Source: Mycobacterium asiaticum
Lineage (GTDB): Bacteria > Actinomycetota > Actinomycetes > Mycobacteriales > Mycobacteriaceae
DNA: 64,000 nucleotides
Direction of reading: 5' to 3'
Assembly: GCF_001673315.1 (NCBI RefSeq)
Contig: NZ_LZLQ01000086.1
Coordinates: forward strand, 1-64,000
The translations under genes were made by a program, and so were the position numbers. The notes below the pieces were generated by a model that saw nothing but the letters and a program-made list of their open reading frames with translations, ran no database searches and was not told the DNA's origin. This document shows positions 50,752-64,000 of this stretch, piece by piece (within the stretch, counting starts at the first letter, position 1; each line of letters begins with the position of its first letter).

Positions 50752-50778
50752 TTAAGTGAAAACAATGTTTTCACTTAA
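50752..50778. promoter_or_regulatory. 27-bp perfect inverted repeat, candidate TetR operator
   Basis: Two exact 12-bp arms, TTAAGTGAAAAC and GTTTTCACTTAA, flank the 3-base spacer AAT. It lies in the 99-base divergent region between the DUF1214-like gene (start 50725, minus) and the F420-type gene (start 50825, plus). Its length and symmetry suit a TetR dimer, and the operon encodes one. Confidence 0.75.
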
Positions 50779-50824
50779 AGCGTGAGAATGTCAACGCTGT
50801 CGCCGACAGCGCTAGGTTGGCAGC

Positions 50825-51214
50825 GTGACACCGACCTTCGCCGACCTGGCCAAAGCGCAATACATCCTGCTCACCACCTTCACCAAAGACGGCCGGCCAA
50901 AGCCCGTCCCCGTGTGGGCGGCCCTGGACAAGAAAGCCGGCGACCGGTTGCTCGTCATCACTCAGGAAAAGTCGTGGAAGGTCAAGCGCATCCGCAATAC
51001 GCCCCGAGTGACCCTGGCGATTTGCGACATGCGCGGTAAGCCAAAGAGCGAGGCCGTCGACGGCACCGCCGCCGTTTTGGACAAGTCGCAGACCGCTGCC
51101 GTCTACGACGCGATCGGCAAGCGCTATGGCATCGTCGGCAAGGTCTTCAACCTGGTCAGCAAGCTGCGCGGCGGCATGGCGAACAACGTCGGACTCGAAC
51201 TGCGGGTGGTCTGA
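50825..51214 (+). CDS. PPOX-class F420-dependent oxidoreductase (Rv2061c-like)
   Basis: A 129-residue split-barrel protein of the flavin/deazaflavin oxidoreductase family: strands YILLTTFTKDGRPKPVPVWAAL, the basic EKSWKVKRIRNTPRV cofactor-binding stretch, and a C-terminal GVELRVV-like strand. Rv2061c of M. tuberculosis lies directly next to cobN; here the TetR operon separates them. The substrate is unknown. GTG start at 50825. Confidence 0.87.
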   Translation: MTPTFADLAKAQYILLTTFTKDGRPKPVPVWAALDKKAGDRLLVITQEKSWKVKRIRNTPRVTLAICDMRGKPKSEAVDGTAAVLDKSQTAAVYDAIGKRYGIVGKVFNLVSKLRGGMANNVGLELRVV

Positions 51215-51218
51215 CAAC

Positions 51219-51911
51219 TCACCGCAAGTGCTCGCCGAAGAAGGCGAACACCCGGCGCCAGGCGTCCTCGGTGGCGGCCTCGTCGTAACCGAAACCGGTG
51301 ATGCGCAGTATGGGTTGGCCGGGCAGCTTGTTGGCGAAGCTGTGTCCCGCCTTCGGATAGGACTTGATGTCGGCGGTGATGTTCTTGGCAGAGGTCACCC
51401 GGCGCAGCTTGTCCGGGGCGCCCATGCCCAACGGGTCACGCTTGCCGAAGCTGGCCACGATCGGGCACGCGCCGTCCAGAGTCTCACTGAGATTGCGCGG
51501 CAGCGGAGTGCCGTAGAACGGTGCGGACGCGCCGAAACCCTTGGGCGACAACACGAGTGCGAATTGCCCGCCCATGCAGAAGCCGGCGATGCCGACCTGC
51601 CCGTTGCAGTCGGGCAGTCCGAGTAGGTGATCGCGGGCCGCGAGGACGTCATCGATGGAGCGGCCGCGGCCGGCCAATACCTCGCGGATCACCCTGGTGA
51701 TGCACCGGGCCCGCCCGCCTCGCGCGTACATGTTCGGGGTAAGCGCCACGTAGCCCGCCGCCGCGATTCGCTGGGAGACCGCTTCGTTGTCGGGGCCGTA
51801 CCCGATGGCATCGTGCACCACCACCACGCCCGGCCAGGGCCCTTCGCCCTGTGGGACGCTCAGCAGCGCATCGATCGGGCCGGCCGGGGTGTCGATGTCA
51901 ATCGTCGTCAT
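51219..51911 (-). CDS. Dienelactone hydrolase family protein (Rv2054-like)
   Basis: The 230-residue alpha/beta hydrolase has a Cys nucleophile: Cys112 in GFCMGG, Asp159 in FGKRDP and His190 in AGHSFANK. The Cys triad is diagnostic of dienelactone hydrolases. It converges with the F420-type gene with a 4-base gap and diverges from fxsA. The zinc-regulated alternative ribosomal genes found between these two neighbours in M. tuberculosis are absent here. Substrate not known. Confidence 0.88.
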   Translation of the reverse strand: MTTIDIDTPAGPIDALLSVPQGEGPWPGVVVVHDAIGYGPDNEAVSQRIAAAGYVALTPNMYARGGRARCITRVIREVLAGRGRSIDDVLAARDHLLGLPDCNGQVGIAGFCMGGQFALVLSPKGFGASAPFYGTPLPRNLSETLDGACPIVASFGKRDPLGMGAPDKLRRVTSAKNITADIKSYPKAGHSFANKLPGQPILRITGFGYDEAATEDAWRRVFAFFGEHLR

Positions 51912-51983
51912 ACCGTCATCTAACTGCAGCCGACGTGCGACCGCCCAAGGAACTCTGGCCTGCCCGATAGACGTTGGCCTGAC

Positions 51984-52469
51984 ATGTTGGGACGGCTGCT
52001 TCTCATTTACGCCGTCGTCGAGCTCATGGTCACGGTTGGGCTGGCGGCGGCGATCGGTGTCGGCTGGACCGTGCTGGTGCTGCTGGGCACGTTTGTCCTG
52101 GGTCTGATGGTGGGCGCGCCGATGGGTGGGCTACAGCTCAGTCGTCAGCTGATGGCGCTGCGGTCGGGGGCCGAGGAGCCGCGGAGCGCACTAGGTGATG
52201 GTGCATTGACCGCCTTGGCCACCGGACTCGTCGTGGTTCCCGGCCTGGCCTCTACTGTGCTGGGCCTGTTGCTGCTGATGCCGCCCGTCCGGTCGGTCGC
52301 CCGTCCGGCGTTGACCACGTTGGCGCTGCGTGGATTCCTGCGGCGCATCCCGCTGCCGCCCGACACCCCGATGGGCCGCCAACGCCCCGCAGGCGATTAC
52401 ATCGACGGCGAGGTCATCGACGTGATCGACGTCGACTCACCCGGCCTGCCGTCCGGGCGGGCAAACTAG
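51984..52469 (+). CDS. fxsA: FxsA family membrane protein
   Basis: The 161-residue protein has three to four hydrophobic segments (about 5-20, 27-48, 76-98) and a soluble acidic C-terminal tail (DGEVIDVIDVD). FxsA is named for suppression of F exclusion of phage T7 in E. coli; its normal role is unclear. It matches Rv2053c. Its stop codon and that of the small gene on the other strand share the tetranucleotide CTAG at 52466-52469. Confidence 0.87.
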   Translation: MLGRLLLIYAVVELMVTVGLAAAIGVGWTVLVLLGTFVLGLMVGAPMGGLQLSRQLMALRSGAEEPRSALGDGALTALATGLVVVPGLASTVLGLLLLMPPVRSVARPALTTLALRGFLRRIPLPPDTPMGRQRPAGDYIDGEVIDVIDVDSPGLPSGRAN

Positions 52470-52600
52470 TCGTCGTCCTCGGGTTCGGTGAGTTCCGGCG
52501 CGTTCTCCCGGGTCGCCATGCCACCCTCGCGGCCCTGGTCCACAGGTCCGGGACGACCCCCTTTCGGCTCGTCGTCAGCCGGGTCCGTTTTCTTGGTCAT
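52466..52600 (-). CDS. Small acidic protein, 44 residues
   Basis: ATG 52600 is preceded by AGGAGG at good spacing. The product starts MTKKTDPADDEPKGG, has a Gly/Arg middle and ends ELTEPEDDD, so it is highly charged and probably disordered. The frame extends to 52657, but the Shine-Dalgarno site supports the short form. It ends inside the fxsA stop codon on the other strand. It is divergent from the amidohydrolase gene. Small genes of this type are often missed; the function is unknown. Confidence 0.65.
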   Translation of the reverse strand: MTKKTDPADDEPKGGRPGPVDQGREGGMATRENAPELTEPEDDD

Positions 52601-52677
52601 CGCATCCTCCTGGCGATGAATTACCCCGCCAGGCGTCGTTCGAAGACTGGCCGACAAATCCGCGTAGTTTTGCCCGT

Positions 52678-54282
52678 GTGACGGTGATACCGACCAGGCT
52701 GCTGGTCAACGGGCGGGTGCACAGCCCCAGCCACCCGGATGCCACCGCCATGGCGGTGCGCGGTGACGTCATCGCATGGCTGGGCAGTGACGAGGTGGGC
52801 CACCGGCAGTTCCCGGATGCCGAGGTGCAGGATCTGAACGGCGGGTTCGTGGCTCCGGGTTTCGTCGACAGCCACATCCACCTCAGCGCAACCGGCCTGG
52901 CGATCAGCGGCCTGGATCTGCGCACCGCCGGCTCGCGGGCGCAGTTCCTCCGCATGCTCACCGACCACGTGTCCGCTCACCCCGGCCGGCCGGTGTGGGG
53001 ACACGGCTGGGACGAATCGAGGTGGCCCGAGAACCAGCCGCCCAGCGCCGACGATCTGGATGCGGTGCTGGGTGATCGGCCCGCCTACCTGGCCCGAGTG
53101 GATGTGCATTCGGCGTTGGCGTCCTCCGCCCTGCGGCGTCTGGTCCCCGGCCTTCCCAATGCCAGCGGATTCCACCCGCAGCGCCCGCTGACCGGCGCCG
53201 CGCATCACCTGGCCCGCGCGGTCGCCCGCGACCTACTGACCGCAGAACAACTCTCCGAGGCCCGCGCGGCCGCTCTGCAGGCACTCGCGGCGGCCGGCGT
53301 CGTAGCGGTGCACGAATGCGCCGGTCCCCAGATCGGTGGCCTCGACGACTGGCTGCACCTGAGCGCTCTCGACCACGGCGTCGAAGTCATCGGGTACTGG
53401 GGCGAAGCGGTCACCACCGCGGCACAGGCGCGCGAGTTGATCGCGGAGACCGGGGCCCGCGGCCTGGCAGGTGATCTGTTCGTCGACGGGGCACTGGGAT
53501 CGCGTACCGCCTGGCTGCGCGAACCGTACGCCGACGCGCCGGGCTGCACCGGCACCTGCCACCTCGAGCCCGACGCCATCGAAGCCCACGTTCGGGCGTG
53601 CAGCGAAGCCGACGTCACCGCCGGCTTCCACGTGATCGGGGACGCCGCGGTGTCGGCAGTCGTCGACGCCTTCGAACGGGTGGTCGGCGACCTCGGCGTG
53701 GCCGCGGTCGCTCGTTGCGGGCACCGCCTGGAACATGTGGAGATGATCAACGCGGAGCAGGCCGCAAAGCTGGGATCGTGGGGCGTCATTGCGAGCGTGC
53801 AGCCCAATTTCGACGCCTCCTGGGGCGGCGACGACGGCATGTACGCGCAGCGCCTCGGTCCGGATCGAGGTTGCCGGCTAAACCCGCTGGCGCTGTTAGC
53901 ATCCCAAGGCGTGCCCCTCGCCTTCGGTTCCGACGCGCCTGTCACCGGCTTCGAGCCGTGGGGGAGCGTTCGCGCGGCGGTGCGACACCGCACGCCGGGC
54001 AGCGGGATCTCGGCGCGCGCGGCATTCGCTGCGGCCACCCGTGGCGGCTGGCGCGCCAGCGGCGTCCGGGACGGCCTGGCCGGCACTCTGGTGCCCGGGG
54101 CGCCCGCGTCGTATGCGGTGTGGGACGCCGGCGCGCTGGACGTGGCCGCGCCGCTCGACGGCGTGCAGCGCTGGTCTACCGATCCCCGCTCCGGGGTGCC
54201 TGCATTGCCACGGCTGGATGGGGACGGCCCCCTGCCGCGATGCCTCCAGACCGTGCACCGGGGTGCGGTCATCTATGGCTAG
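52678..54282 (+). CDS. Amidohydrolase family protein (Rv2052c-like)
   Basis: The 534-residue metal-dependent hydrolase is of the YtcJ-like group: a beta-sandwich start, then a TIM barrel with metal-binding DSHIH (His66, His68), HVIGDAAV and HRLEHVEM blocks, and a late FGSDAPV with the conserved Asp. The length equals Rv2052c. It starts GTG at 52678. Its stop overlaps the lnt start by eight bases, so the two are probably one operon. The natural substrate is unknown. Confidence 0.88.
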   Translation: MTVIPTRLLVNGRVHSPSHPDATAMAVRGDVIAWLGSDEVGHRQFPDAEVQDLNGGFVAPGFVDSHIHLSATGLAISGLDLRTAGSRAQFLRMLTDHVSAHPGRPVWGHGWDESRWPENQPPSADDLDAVLGDRPAYLARVDVHSALASSALRRLVPGLPNASGFHPQRPLTGAAHHLARAVARDLLTAEQLSEARAAALQALAAAGVVAVHECAGPQIGGLDDWLHLSALDHGVEVIGYWGEAVTTAAQARELIAETGARGLAGDLFVDGALGSRTAWLREPYADAPGCTGTCHLEPDAIEAHVRACSEADVTAGFHVIGDAAVSAVVDAFERVVGDLGVAAVARCGHRLEHVEMINAEQAAKLGSWGVIASVQPNFDASWGGDDGMYAQRLGPDRGCRLNPLALLASQGVPLAFGSDAPVTGFEPWGSVRAAVRHRTPGSGISARAAFAAATRGGWRASGVRDGLAGTLVPGAPASYAVWDAGALDVAAPLDGVQRWSTDPRSGVPALPRLDGDGPLPRCLQTVHRGAVIYG

Positions 54283-56158
54283 TGGACGGCACAGTCGGGA
54301 CCCGAGAGGGGACGCACCGGACGAGAGCAAGCAGGCGCACGCCGTCGAGACCACTCCCGAGCAACCTTCCGAGGATTTGCCGGCGGAAACTGCGGAGGAT
54401 TTGCCGGCGGAAACTGCGGAGGATTTGCCGGGACGGCCCCGGGTGCGGCGCGCATTGGAGCGGATCCCCGGCCTGCTCGGTGCTTTGCGGCCCCGACTGA
54501 CGCGCTTGACGGCGGCCGTGGTCGCCGGTTGGCTGATGTACGCCAGTTTCCCAACCCTGAACTGGTGGTGGGCCGCCGTGCTGGCGATCGCGCTGCTGAG
54601 TTGGGTGCTGGTTCATCCCGACACCACGCCAGTCGGTGGCCTGGGCTATGGCTTTCTGTTCGGGGTCGCGTTCTACGTGCCGTTGTTGCCATGGATCAGC
54701 ACGCTGGTGGGCACCACACCGTGGCTGGTTTTGGCGATGGTGTGCGCGTGCTATCCGGGTCTGTTCGGCCTGGTTGCGGTCGTGGCACGCGGGCTACCTG
54801 GTTGGCCGGTCTGGTTCGCGGTGCTTTGGGCAGCCCAGGAATGGCTGAAATCGTCATTCCCGTTCGGTGGGTTCCCGTGGGGATTGATCGCGTTCGGCCA
54901 GGCCGACGGTCCACTGCTGCCGCTCGTGCAGCTCGGCGGTGTGGCGCTGCTTTCCACGGCGGTGGTGCTGGTGGGCGCCAGCATGACGGCGATCGTGCTG
55001 GAAATCGGGAAATGGCTGCGAGCCGGGGGTGCCAACCGCGCCGAGAAACCGGCCGAGCCGCCCGCGGTCACCCTGCCGGGAGTGAGCATCTGTGTGGTGT
55101 TGCTCGCCGCCATCCTGATCTGGCCGCAGGTGCGCCATGCCGGCGTGGGGGCCGGCGGCGAACCCACCGTCACCGTCGCCGTCGTGCAGGGCAATGTGCC
55201 TCGCCTCGGTCTCGACTTCAACGCACAGCGCCGCGCGGTCCTGGACAACCACGTCAGCCAGACACTGCGGCTGGCCGAGGATGTGCAGGCCGGGGCGGCG
55301 CCGCAACCGCGCTTCGTGATCTGGCCGGAGGACTCCTCGGACATCGACCCGTTCACCAACATCGACGCTGCCCAGGAGATCTCCAAAGCGGCGGGCGCGA
55401 TCGGGGTGCCGATCCTGATCGGCACGGTCCTCGATGTGCCGGGCCGCATGCGCGAGACCCCGGAATACACCAACACGATGATCGTCTGGAATCCGGGCAA
55501 GGGGCCGGAAGGACGCCACGACAAGGCGATCGTGCAACCGTTCGGCGAGTATCTGCCGATGCCCTGGCTGTTCCGGCATCTGTCCGGGTACGCCGACCGC
55601 GCCGGGCACTTTGTGCCGGTCCCGGGTGACGGGGTGGTACCCATCGCCGGGGTGCCGCTGGGCGTGGCCACCTGCTGGGAGGTCGTCTTCGACCGCGCCC
55701 CGCGCGAGTCCGTCCGCAACGGCGCGCAGTTGTTGGCCGTGCCCAGCAACAACGCCACCTTCACCAGGACGATGAGTGAGCAACAGCTGGCCTTCGCCAA
55801 GGTGCGGGCCGTCGAGCACGACCGTTACGTCCTGGTGGCCGGCACCACCGGAATCAGCGCCGTCATCGCTCCGGACGGCGGCGAGTTGAAGCGCACGGAG
55901 TTCTTCGTCCCGGACTATCTGGACGTTCAGGTGCGCCTCAAGACCACGCTGACACCAGCCACCCGTTGGGCTCCGATCCTGCAATGGGTGCTGCTCGGGG
56001 CGGCTGGCGCAGTCATTGTGGCCGCAATACGGCACAATGGTTGGTTCCCGGCGAGATTCCCGCGTCCGACGCGCCGGCGGTCCCGGCCCACCGATGGTGA
56101 CTCCGAACCGCCGTCAGCGAGCCAGGTGACCACCGCGAACGACGCCCCGTCCGACTGA
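54275..56158 (+). CDS. lnt: Apolipoprotein N-acyltransferase Lnt
   Basis: Adds the third acyl chain to lipoproteins. The 627-residue protein has a charged cytoplasmic start with an 8-residue tandem repeat (EDLPAETA), six to seven membrane helices and an external nitrilase-fold domain with triad Glu352, Lys417 and Cys467 ([21 protein letters not shown]). A last helix lies at about 570-590. In M. tuberculosis this domain is fused to the polyprenol-phosphate-mannose synthase as Ppm1. Here a stop and 49 bases separate them, as in several other mycobacteria. ATG 54275 is favoured because longer frames overlap the amidohydrolase. Confidence 0.93.
   Translation: MASGRHSRDPRGDAPDESKQAHAVETTPEQPSEDLPAETAEDLPAETAEDLPGRPRVRRALERIPGLLGALRPRLTRLTAAVVAGWLMYASFPTLNWWWAAVLAIALLSWVLVHPDTTPVGGLGYGFLFGVAFYVPLLPWISTLVGTTPWLVLAMVCACYPGLFGLVAVVARGLPGWPVWFAVLWAAQEWLKSSFPFGGFPWGLIAFGQADGPLLPLVQLGGVALLSTAVVLVGASMTAIVLEIGKWLRAGGANRAEKPAEPPAVTLPGVSICVVLLAAILIWPQVRHAGVGAGGEPTVTVAVVQGNVPRLGLDFNAQRRAVLDNHVSQTLRLAEDVQAGAAPQPRFVIWPEDSSDIDPFTNIDAAQEISKAAGAIGVPILIGTVLDVPGRMRETPEYTNTMIVWNPGKGPEGRHDKAIVQPFGEYLPMPWLFRHLSGYADRAGHFVPVPGDGVVPIAGVPLGVATCWEVVFDRAPRESVRNGAQLLAVPSNNATFTRTMSEQQLAFAKVRAVEHDRYVLVAGTTGISAVIAPDGGELKRTEFFVPDYLDVQVRLKTTLTPATRWAPILQWVLLGAAGAVIVAAIRHNGWFPARFPRPTRRRSRPTDGDSEPPSASQVTTANDAPSD
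54371..54432 (+). repeat. 24-bp coding tandem repeat in lnt
   Basis: GAGGATTTGCCGGCGGAAAC plus TGCG is repeated exactly at 54371-54394 and 54395-54418, with a third partial copy at 54419-54432. It encodes EDLPAETA twice and then EDLPG in the disordered N-terminal tail. Exact copies suggest recent slippage. Confidence 0.9.
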
Positions 56159-56207
56159 CAAGGCCGCAAGGCGACGGAACCCGAATCGGGCGAGATGAAG
56201 GAGCTAC

Positions 56208-57017
56208 ATGACCACCGGCCACCCTGCGCCTGACGTTCCGGGCGCCGGTCCCAGGCAGCGCGTCCTGGTGATCATCCCCACCTATAACGAGCTGGAGAAC
56301 CTGCCGCTGATCCATCAGCGCGTCAAGCAGGCGTGTCCCGACGTGCACGTTCTGATCGTCGACGACAACAGCCCCGACGGCACCGGCCGGCTCGCCGACG
56401 AGTTGGCCGCCGCCGACACCGGGTGCACGCACGTGCTGCACCGGACCGTCAAGAACGGCCTGGGCGCGGCCTACCTGGAAGGTTTCGCCTGGGGCTTGGG
56501 GCGGGGCTACGCGGTCCTGGTCGAGATGGACGCCGACGGCAGTCACGCTCCCGAACAGCTGCACCGCCTACTGGAAGCCGTCGACGCCGGGGCCGACCTC
56601 GCGATCGGTTCGCGCTATGTGCACGGCGGGACAGTGCGCAACTGGCCGTGGCGGCGCTGGGCGCTGTCGTGGACGGCGAACACGTATTCGCGCCTGGCAC
56701 TCGGCGTCGGCGTCCATGACATCACCGCCGGATACCGCGCCTACCGGCGCGAAGTCCTTGAGGCGATCGACCTGGACACCGTCGACTCCAAGGGCTACTG
56801 CTTCCAGATCGAGATGACCTGGCGCACCGTCAATGCTGCTTTCTCCGTTGTCGAAGTCCCGATCACCTTCACCGAGCGCGAGATCGGTGTGTCGAAGATG
56901 AGCGGCTCAAATATCCGCGAAGCGCTGGTCAAGGTCGCTCAGTGGGGTTGGCAGGGCCGCGTCGAGGCCAGGCGCAACCGGCGCAGCGGCAAGCCGCGCT
57001 CGCCGTTGAACGGCTAG
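56208..57017 (+). CDS. ppm1: Polyprenol monophosphomannose synthase Ppm1
   Basis: Transfers mannose from GDP-mannose to polyprenyl phosphate, the donor for lipomannan, lipoarabinomannan and protein mannosylation. The 269-residue GT2 enzyme has [12 protein letters not shown] at 22-33, [10 protein letters not shown] at 51-60, the DxD-type metal site Asp108-Ala-Asp110 and the [16 protein letters not shown] block. It lacks membrane helices, so it probably relies on contact with Lnt at the membrane. Its stop shares CTAG (57014-57017) with the rbpA stop on the other strand. Confidence 0.94.
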   Translation: MTTGHPAPDVPGAGPRQRVLVIIPTYNELENLPLIHQRVKQACPDVHVLIVDDNSPDGTGRLADELAAADTGCTHVLHRTVKNGLGAAYLEGFAWGLGRGYAVLVEMDADGSHAPEQLHRLLEAVDAGADLAIGSRYVHGGTVRNWPWRRWALSWTANTYSRLALGVGVHDITAGYRAYRREVLEAIDLDTVDSKGYCFQIEMTWRTVNAAFSVVEVPITFTEREIGVSKMSGSNIREALVKVAQWGWQGRVEARRNRRSGKPRSPLNG

Positions 57018-57349
57018 CCGCGGCGACGCGACCGGATCAGGTCGAGGCGCTCTTTGAGCAACTCCTCGAGTTCCTCGACCGAACGGCGCTCCAGCAGCAT
57101 GTCCCAGTGGGTACGAGGCGGCTTGACCTTCTTCGGCTCGGGCAGGTCGCCCTCGATCAGGGTGCCTTCCATGCCGTTGCGGCACAGCCAGGTGCCGGGG
57201 AGCTCGGCGTCGTCGGCGAACGGAACCTCGAACTCCTCGCCGTTCTCGGTGCGATAGCGGGCAATCTGCCGCGGAGCGAGGTCGTGGTTACGGTCGGTCT
57301 CATAGCTCACGGCTCCGAGGCGACTGCCTCGTAGGACACGATCAGCCAT
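57014..57349 (-). CDS. rbpA: RNA polymerase-binding protein RbpA
   Basis: Actinobacterial transcription factor that binds sigma-A holoenzyme and stabilises the open complex. It is the expected 111 residues: N-terminal tail, RbpA core domain (about 25-75, with [17 protein letters not shown]), a basic linker (KKVKPPRTH) and the sigma-interaction helix (about 88-110). AAAGGAG stands upstream of ATG 57349. It lies tail-to-tail with ppm1, as in M. tuberculosis. Confidence 0.97.
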   Translation of the reverse strand: MADRVLRGSRLGAVSYETDRNHDLAPRQIARYRTENGEEFEVPFADDAELPGTWLCRNGMEGTLIEGDLPEPKKVKPPRTHWDMLLERRSVEELEELLKERLDLIRSRRRG

Positions 57350-57535
57350 TGGTGCTGCTCCTTTGGGTGCGGTGAGCGATTATTGCTCCCGTAGTGTGAT
57401 TCTCCCTAAGCAAACGATAAGACCGCTTACCCGAGTTCCCGTTCTCCATGATCGCTACGCAACTTCTGCGACGCGGTTGTCGCAGTTGTCCATGATACCG
57501 GGATCGCGGGCGGCATCAGACTAAAGTCAGCGGCT
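57350..57535. promoter_or_regulatory. Divergent region rbpA / zinc-motif protein
   Basis: This 186-base stretch is AT-richer than its flanks and should carry the rbpA promoter. I see the rbpA ribosome binding site but no -35/-10 pair I would assign with confidence. Confidence 0.4.
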
Positions 57536-57886
57536 GTGAGTCGTCGCGTTCGGCCCCAGCCGTGCCGTTGGTGCGGCCGCGATGTCGCCGATGTGGGTAT
57601 GGGCCGTCGTCGCCAGTACTGCCGGCAGTCGTGCCGACAGCGGGCGTATGAGCAGCGAGCCCTGATCACCCGGGGAGAGGCCGCGGCCCTCCCCGCCGAC
57701 GCCGTGGTGTTGTCCGCGGACGATGCCGCCGACCTGTCGGACCGCGTCTACCAGGTTCGATGTGCCGCCGAGGATGTCGCCACCGCGCTCGAGGAGGGTG
57801 CCGGCGCCGCCGAATTACGGGAACTGTGCGACGAACTGCTGCGCGCGGCCAGAGCCGCGGACGGTTGGCGGCGCGTCGGCGTCTGA
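57536..57886 (+). CDS. Small protein with CX2C-CX3C zinc-finger-like motif (Rv2049c position)
   Basis: The 116-residue protein has a basic N-terminal half with Cys10, Cys13, Cys29 and Cys33 (CRWC and YCRQSC) in an Arg-rich setting, suggesting zinc and nucleic-acid binding. The second half is acidic and helical (about 60-110). It sits between rbpA and pks12, where M. tuberculosis has the shorter Rv2049c. GTG start at 57536. The function is unknown. Confidence 0.75.
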   Translation: MSRRVRPQPCRWCGRDVADVGMGRRRQYCRQSCRQRAYEQRALITRGEAAALPADAVVLSADDAADLSDRVYQVRCAAEDVATALEEGAGAAELRELCDELLRAARAADGWRRVGV

Positions 57887-58269
57887 CCTCGGAGGCGAGC
57901 ATCTGGAACGCTCAGGGGGCGCTCCCGAGACGCTCCCAAGACGTTGAGGGGACAAGGAAAGGTACAGTCGCGCCATGGACGGCGGCCCGGGTGTACAAGG
58001 GAGTACAGAGGGAACGCAATGCGTCGCGCATCCATCGGGTGGATCGTTGCGACGGACGGGTGCCCAGCCGTTCCGTGGGTAGCCGGGAGTATCGAACGTT
58101 TTGAAATCCAGCCAGAGTTGGCGATACTCACCAGCGAGATTCTTGGGTCGGAACGCCGCACGAAACCGGTCGAAGAAGCAGCGACACTGCTTCGTGCAGC
58201 AACTTTCATGACTCGGCGAGAGCCGCATCTGACGGGTCAGAGACGACCAAAAAAGGCGAGGGGTTAGTA
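57887..58269. promoter_or_regulatory. Upstream region of pks12
   Basis: A 383-base stretch without a convincing gene. A 107-codon frame (57944-58267) crosses it, but its composition is unlike a protein and it ends against the pks12 start. GAGGGG at 58258-58263 is the pks12 ribosome binding site, six bases before the ATG. The promoter probably lies here; no clear hexamers were found. Confidence 0.45.

Positions 58270-64000
<5,731 letters not shown>

Noticed and set aside
57944..58267. A possible small gene before pks12
   Set aside because: The frame ends against the pks12 start, has no ribosome binding site and its translation has no coherent hydrophobic pattern.

Overview
The window is high-GC actinobacterial chromosome from a Mycobacterium, most likely a slow grower. 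The evidence is the Pup-proteasome operon with 609-residue Mpa and 64-residue Pup ending in Gln, two PPE proteins of the PPW subgroup, RbpA, the start of a Pks12-type polyketide synthase, BlaC and the mycobacterial cobalamin genes. Gene order follows the Mycobacterium tuberculosis interval Rv2116-Rv2048c read backwards, but several blocks are missing or replaced. Species cannot be fixed from the sequence alone, and locus comparisons with M. tuberculosis rest on my memory of that genome.

Layout. 1-14.4 kb: a cut LppK-like lipoprotein, then pupylation and proteasome genes (mpa, dop, pup, prcB, prcA; a PPE gene; pafA, pafB, pafC) running into tatA and tatC. A two-gene block on the minus strand (hypothetical protein plus membrane protein) sits between mpa and dop. 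14.4-20.1 kb: helY, a DUF4333 membrane protein, a 5'-3' exonuclease and the dipeptidase pepE. 20.2-25.6 kb: a minus-strand accessory block of five genes of unknown function that resemble type VII secretion-associated proteins. It has lower GC in places, two tandem paralogues and a probably truncated first gene. 25.7-28.3 kb: a secreted PLC-like protein, an F420-dependent biliverdin-reductase-like protein and an SDR. 28.3-36.8 kb: cobalamin genes cobL-M-K (+) and cobG-H-IJ (-), separated by a second PPE gene and blaC. 36.8-43.3 kb: an accessory oxidative block (alpha/beta hydrolase, FAD monooxygenase, Baeyer-Villiger-type monooxygenase, SDR, membrane molybdopterin oxidoreductase). 43.3-46.9 kb: cobN. 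46.9-50.8 kb: an accessory operon (DUF1214-like, sulfotransferase, TetR, SDR) with a 27-bp operator-like palindrome just upstream. 50.8-58.3 kb: housekeeping genes, including separate lnt and ppm1, and rbpA. 58.3 kb to the end: the first pks12 module, cut by the window edge.

How the genes work together. Dop deamidates the Gln of Pup, PafA ligates Pup to proteins, Mpa unfolds the tagged proteins, and PrcA/PrcB degrade them. PafB/PafC form the WYL-type DNA-damage activator. TatA/TatC are core twin-arginine translocation parts, and BlaC in the same window carries a Tat-lipoprotein signal. Lnt acylates lipoproteins such as LppK and BlaC. Ppm1 makes polyprenol-phosphate-mannose for lipoglycans, and Pks12 makes the mannosyl-phosphomycoketide lipid. 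The cob genes cover the aerobic corrin pathway from precorrin-2/3 to cobalt insertion.

The least explained parts are the minus-strand block at 20.2-25.6 kb, the TetR/sulfotransferase/DUF1214 operon with its palindrome, and a perfect 20-bp palindrome upstream of dop.
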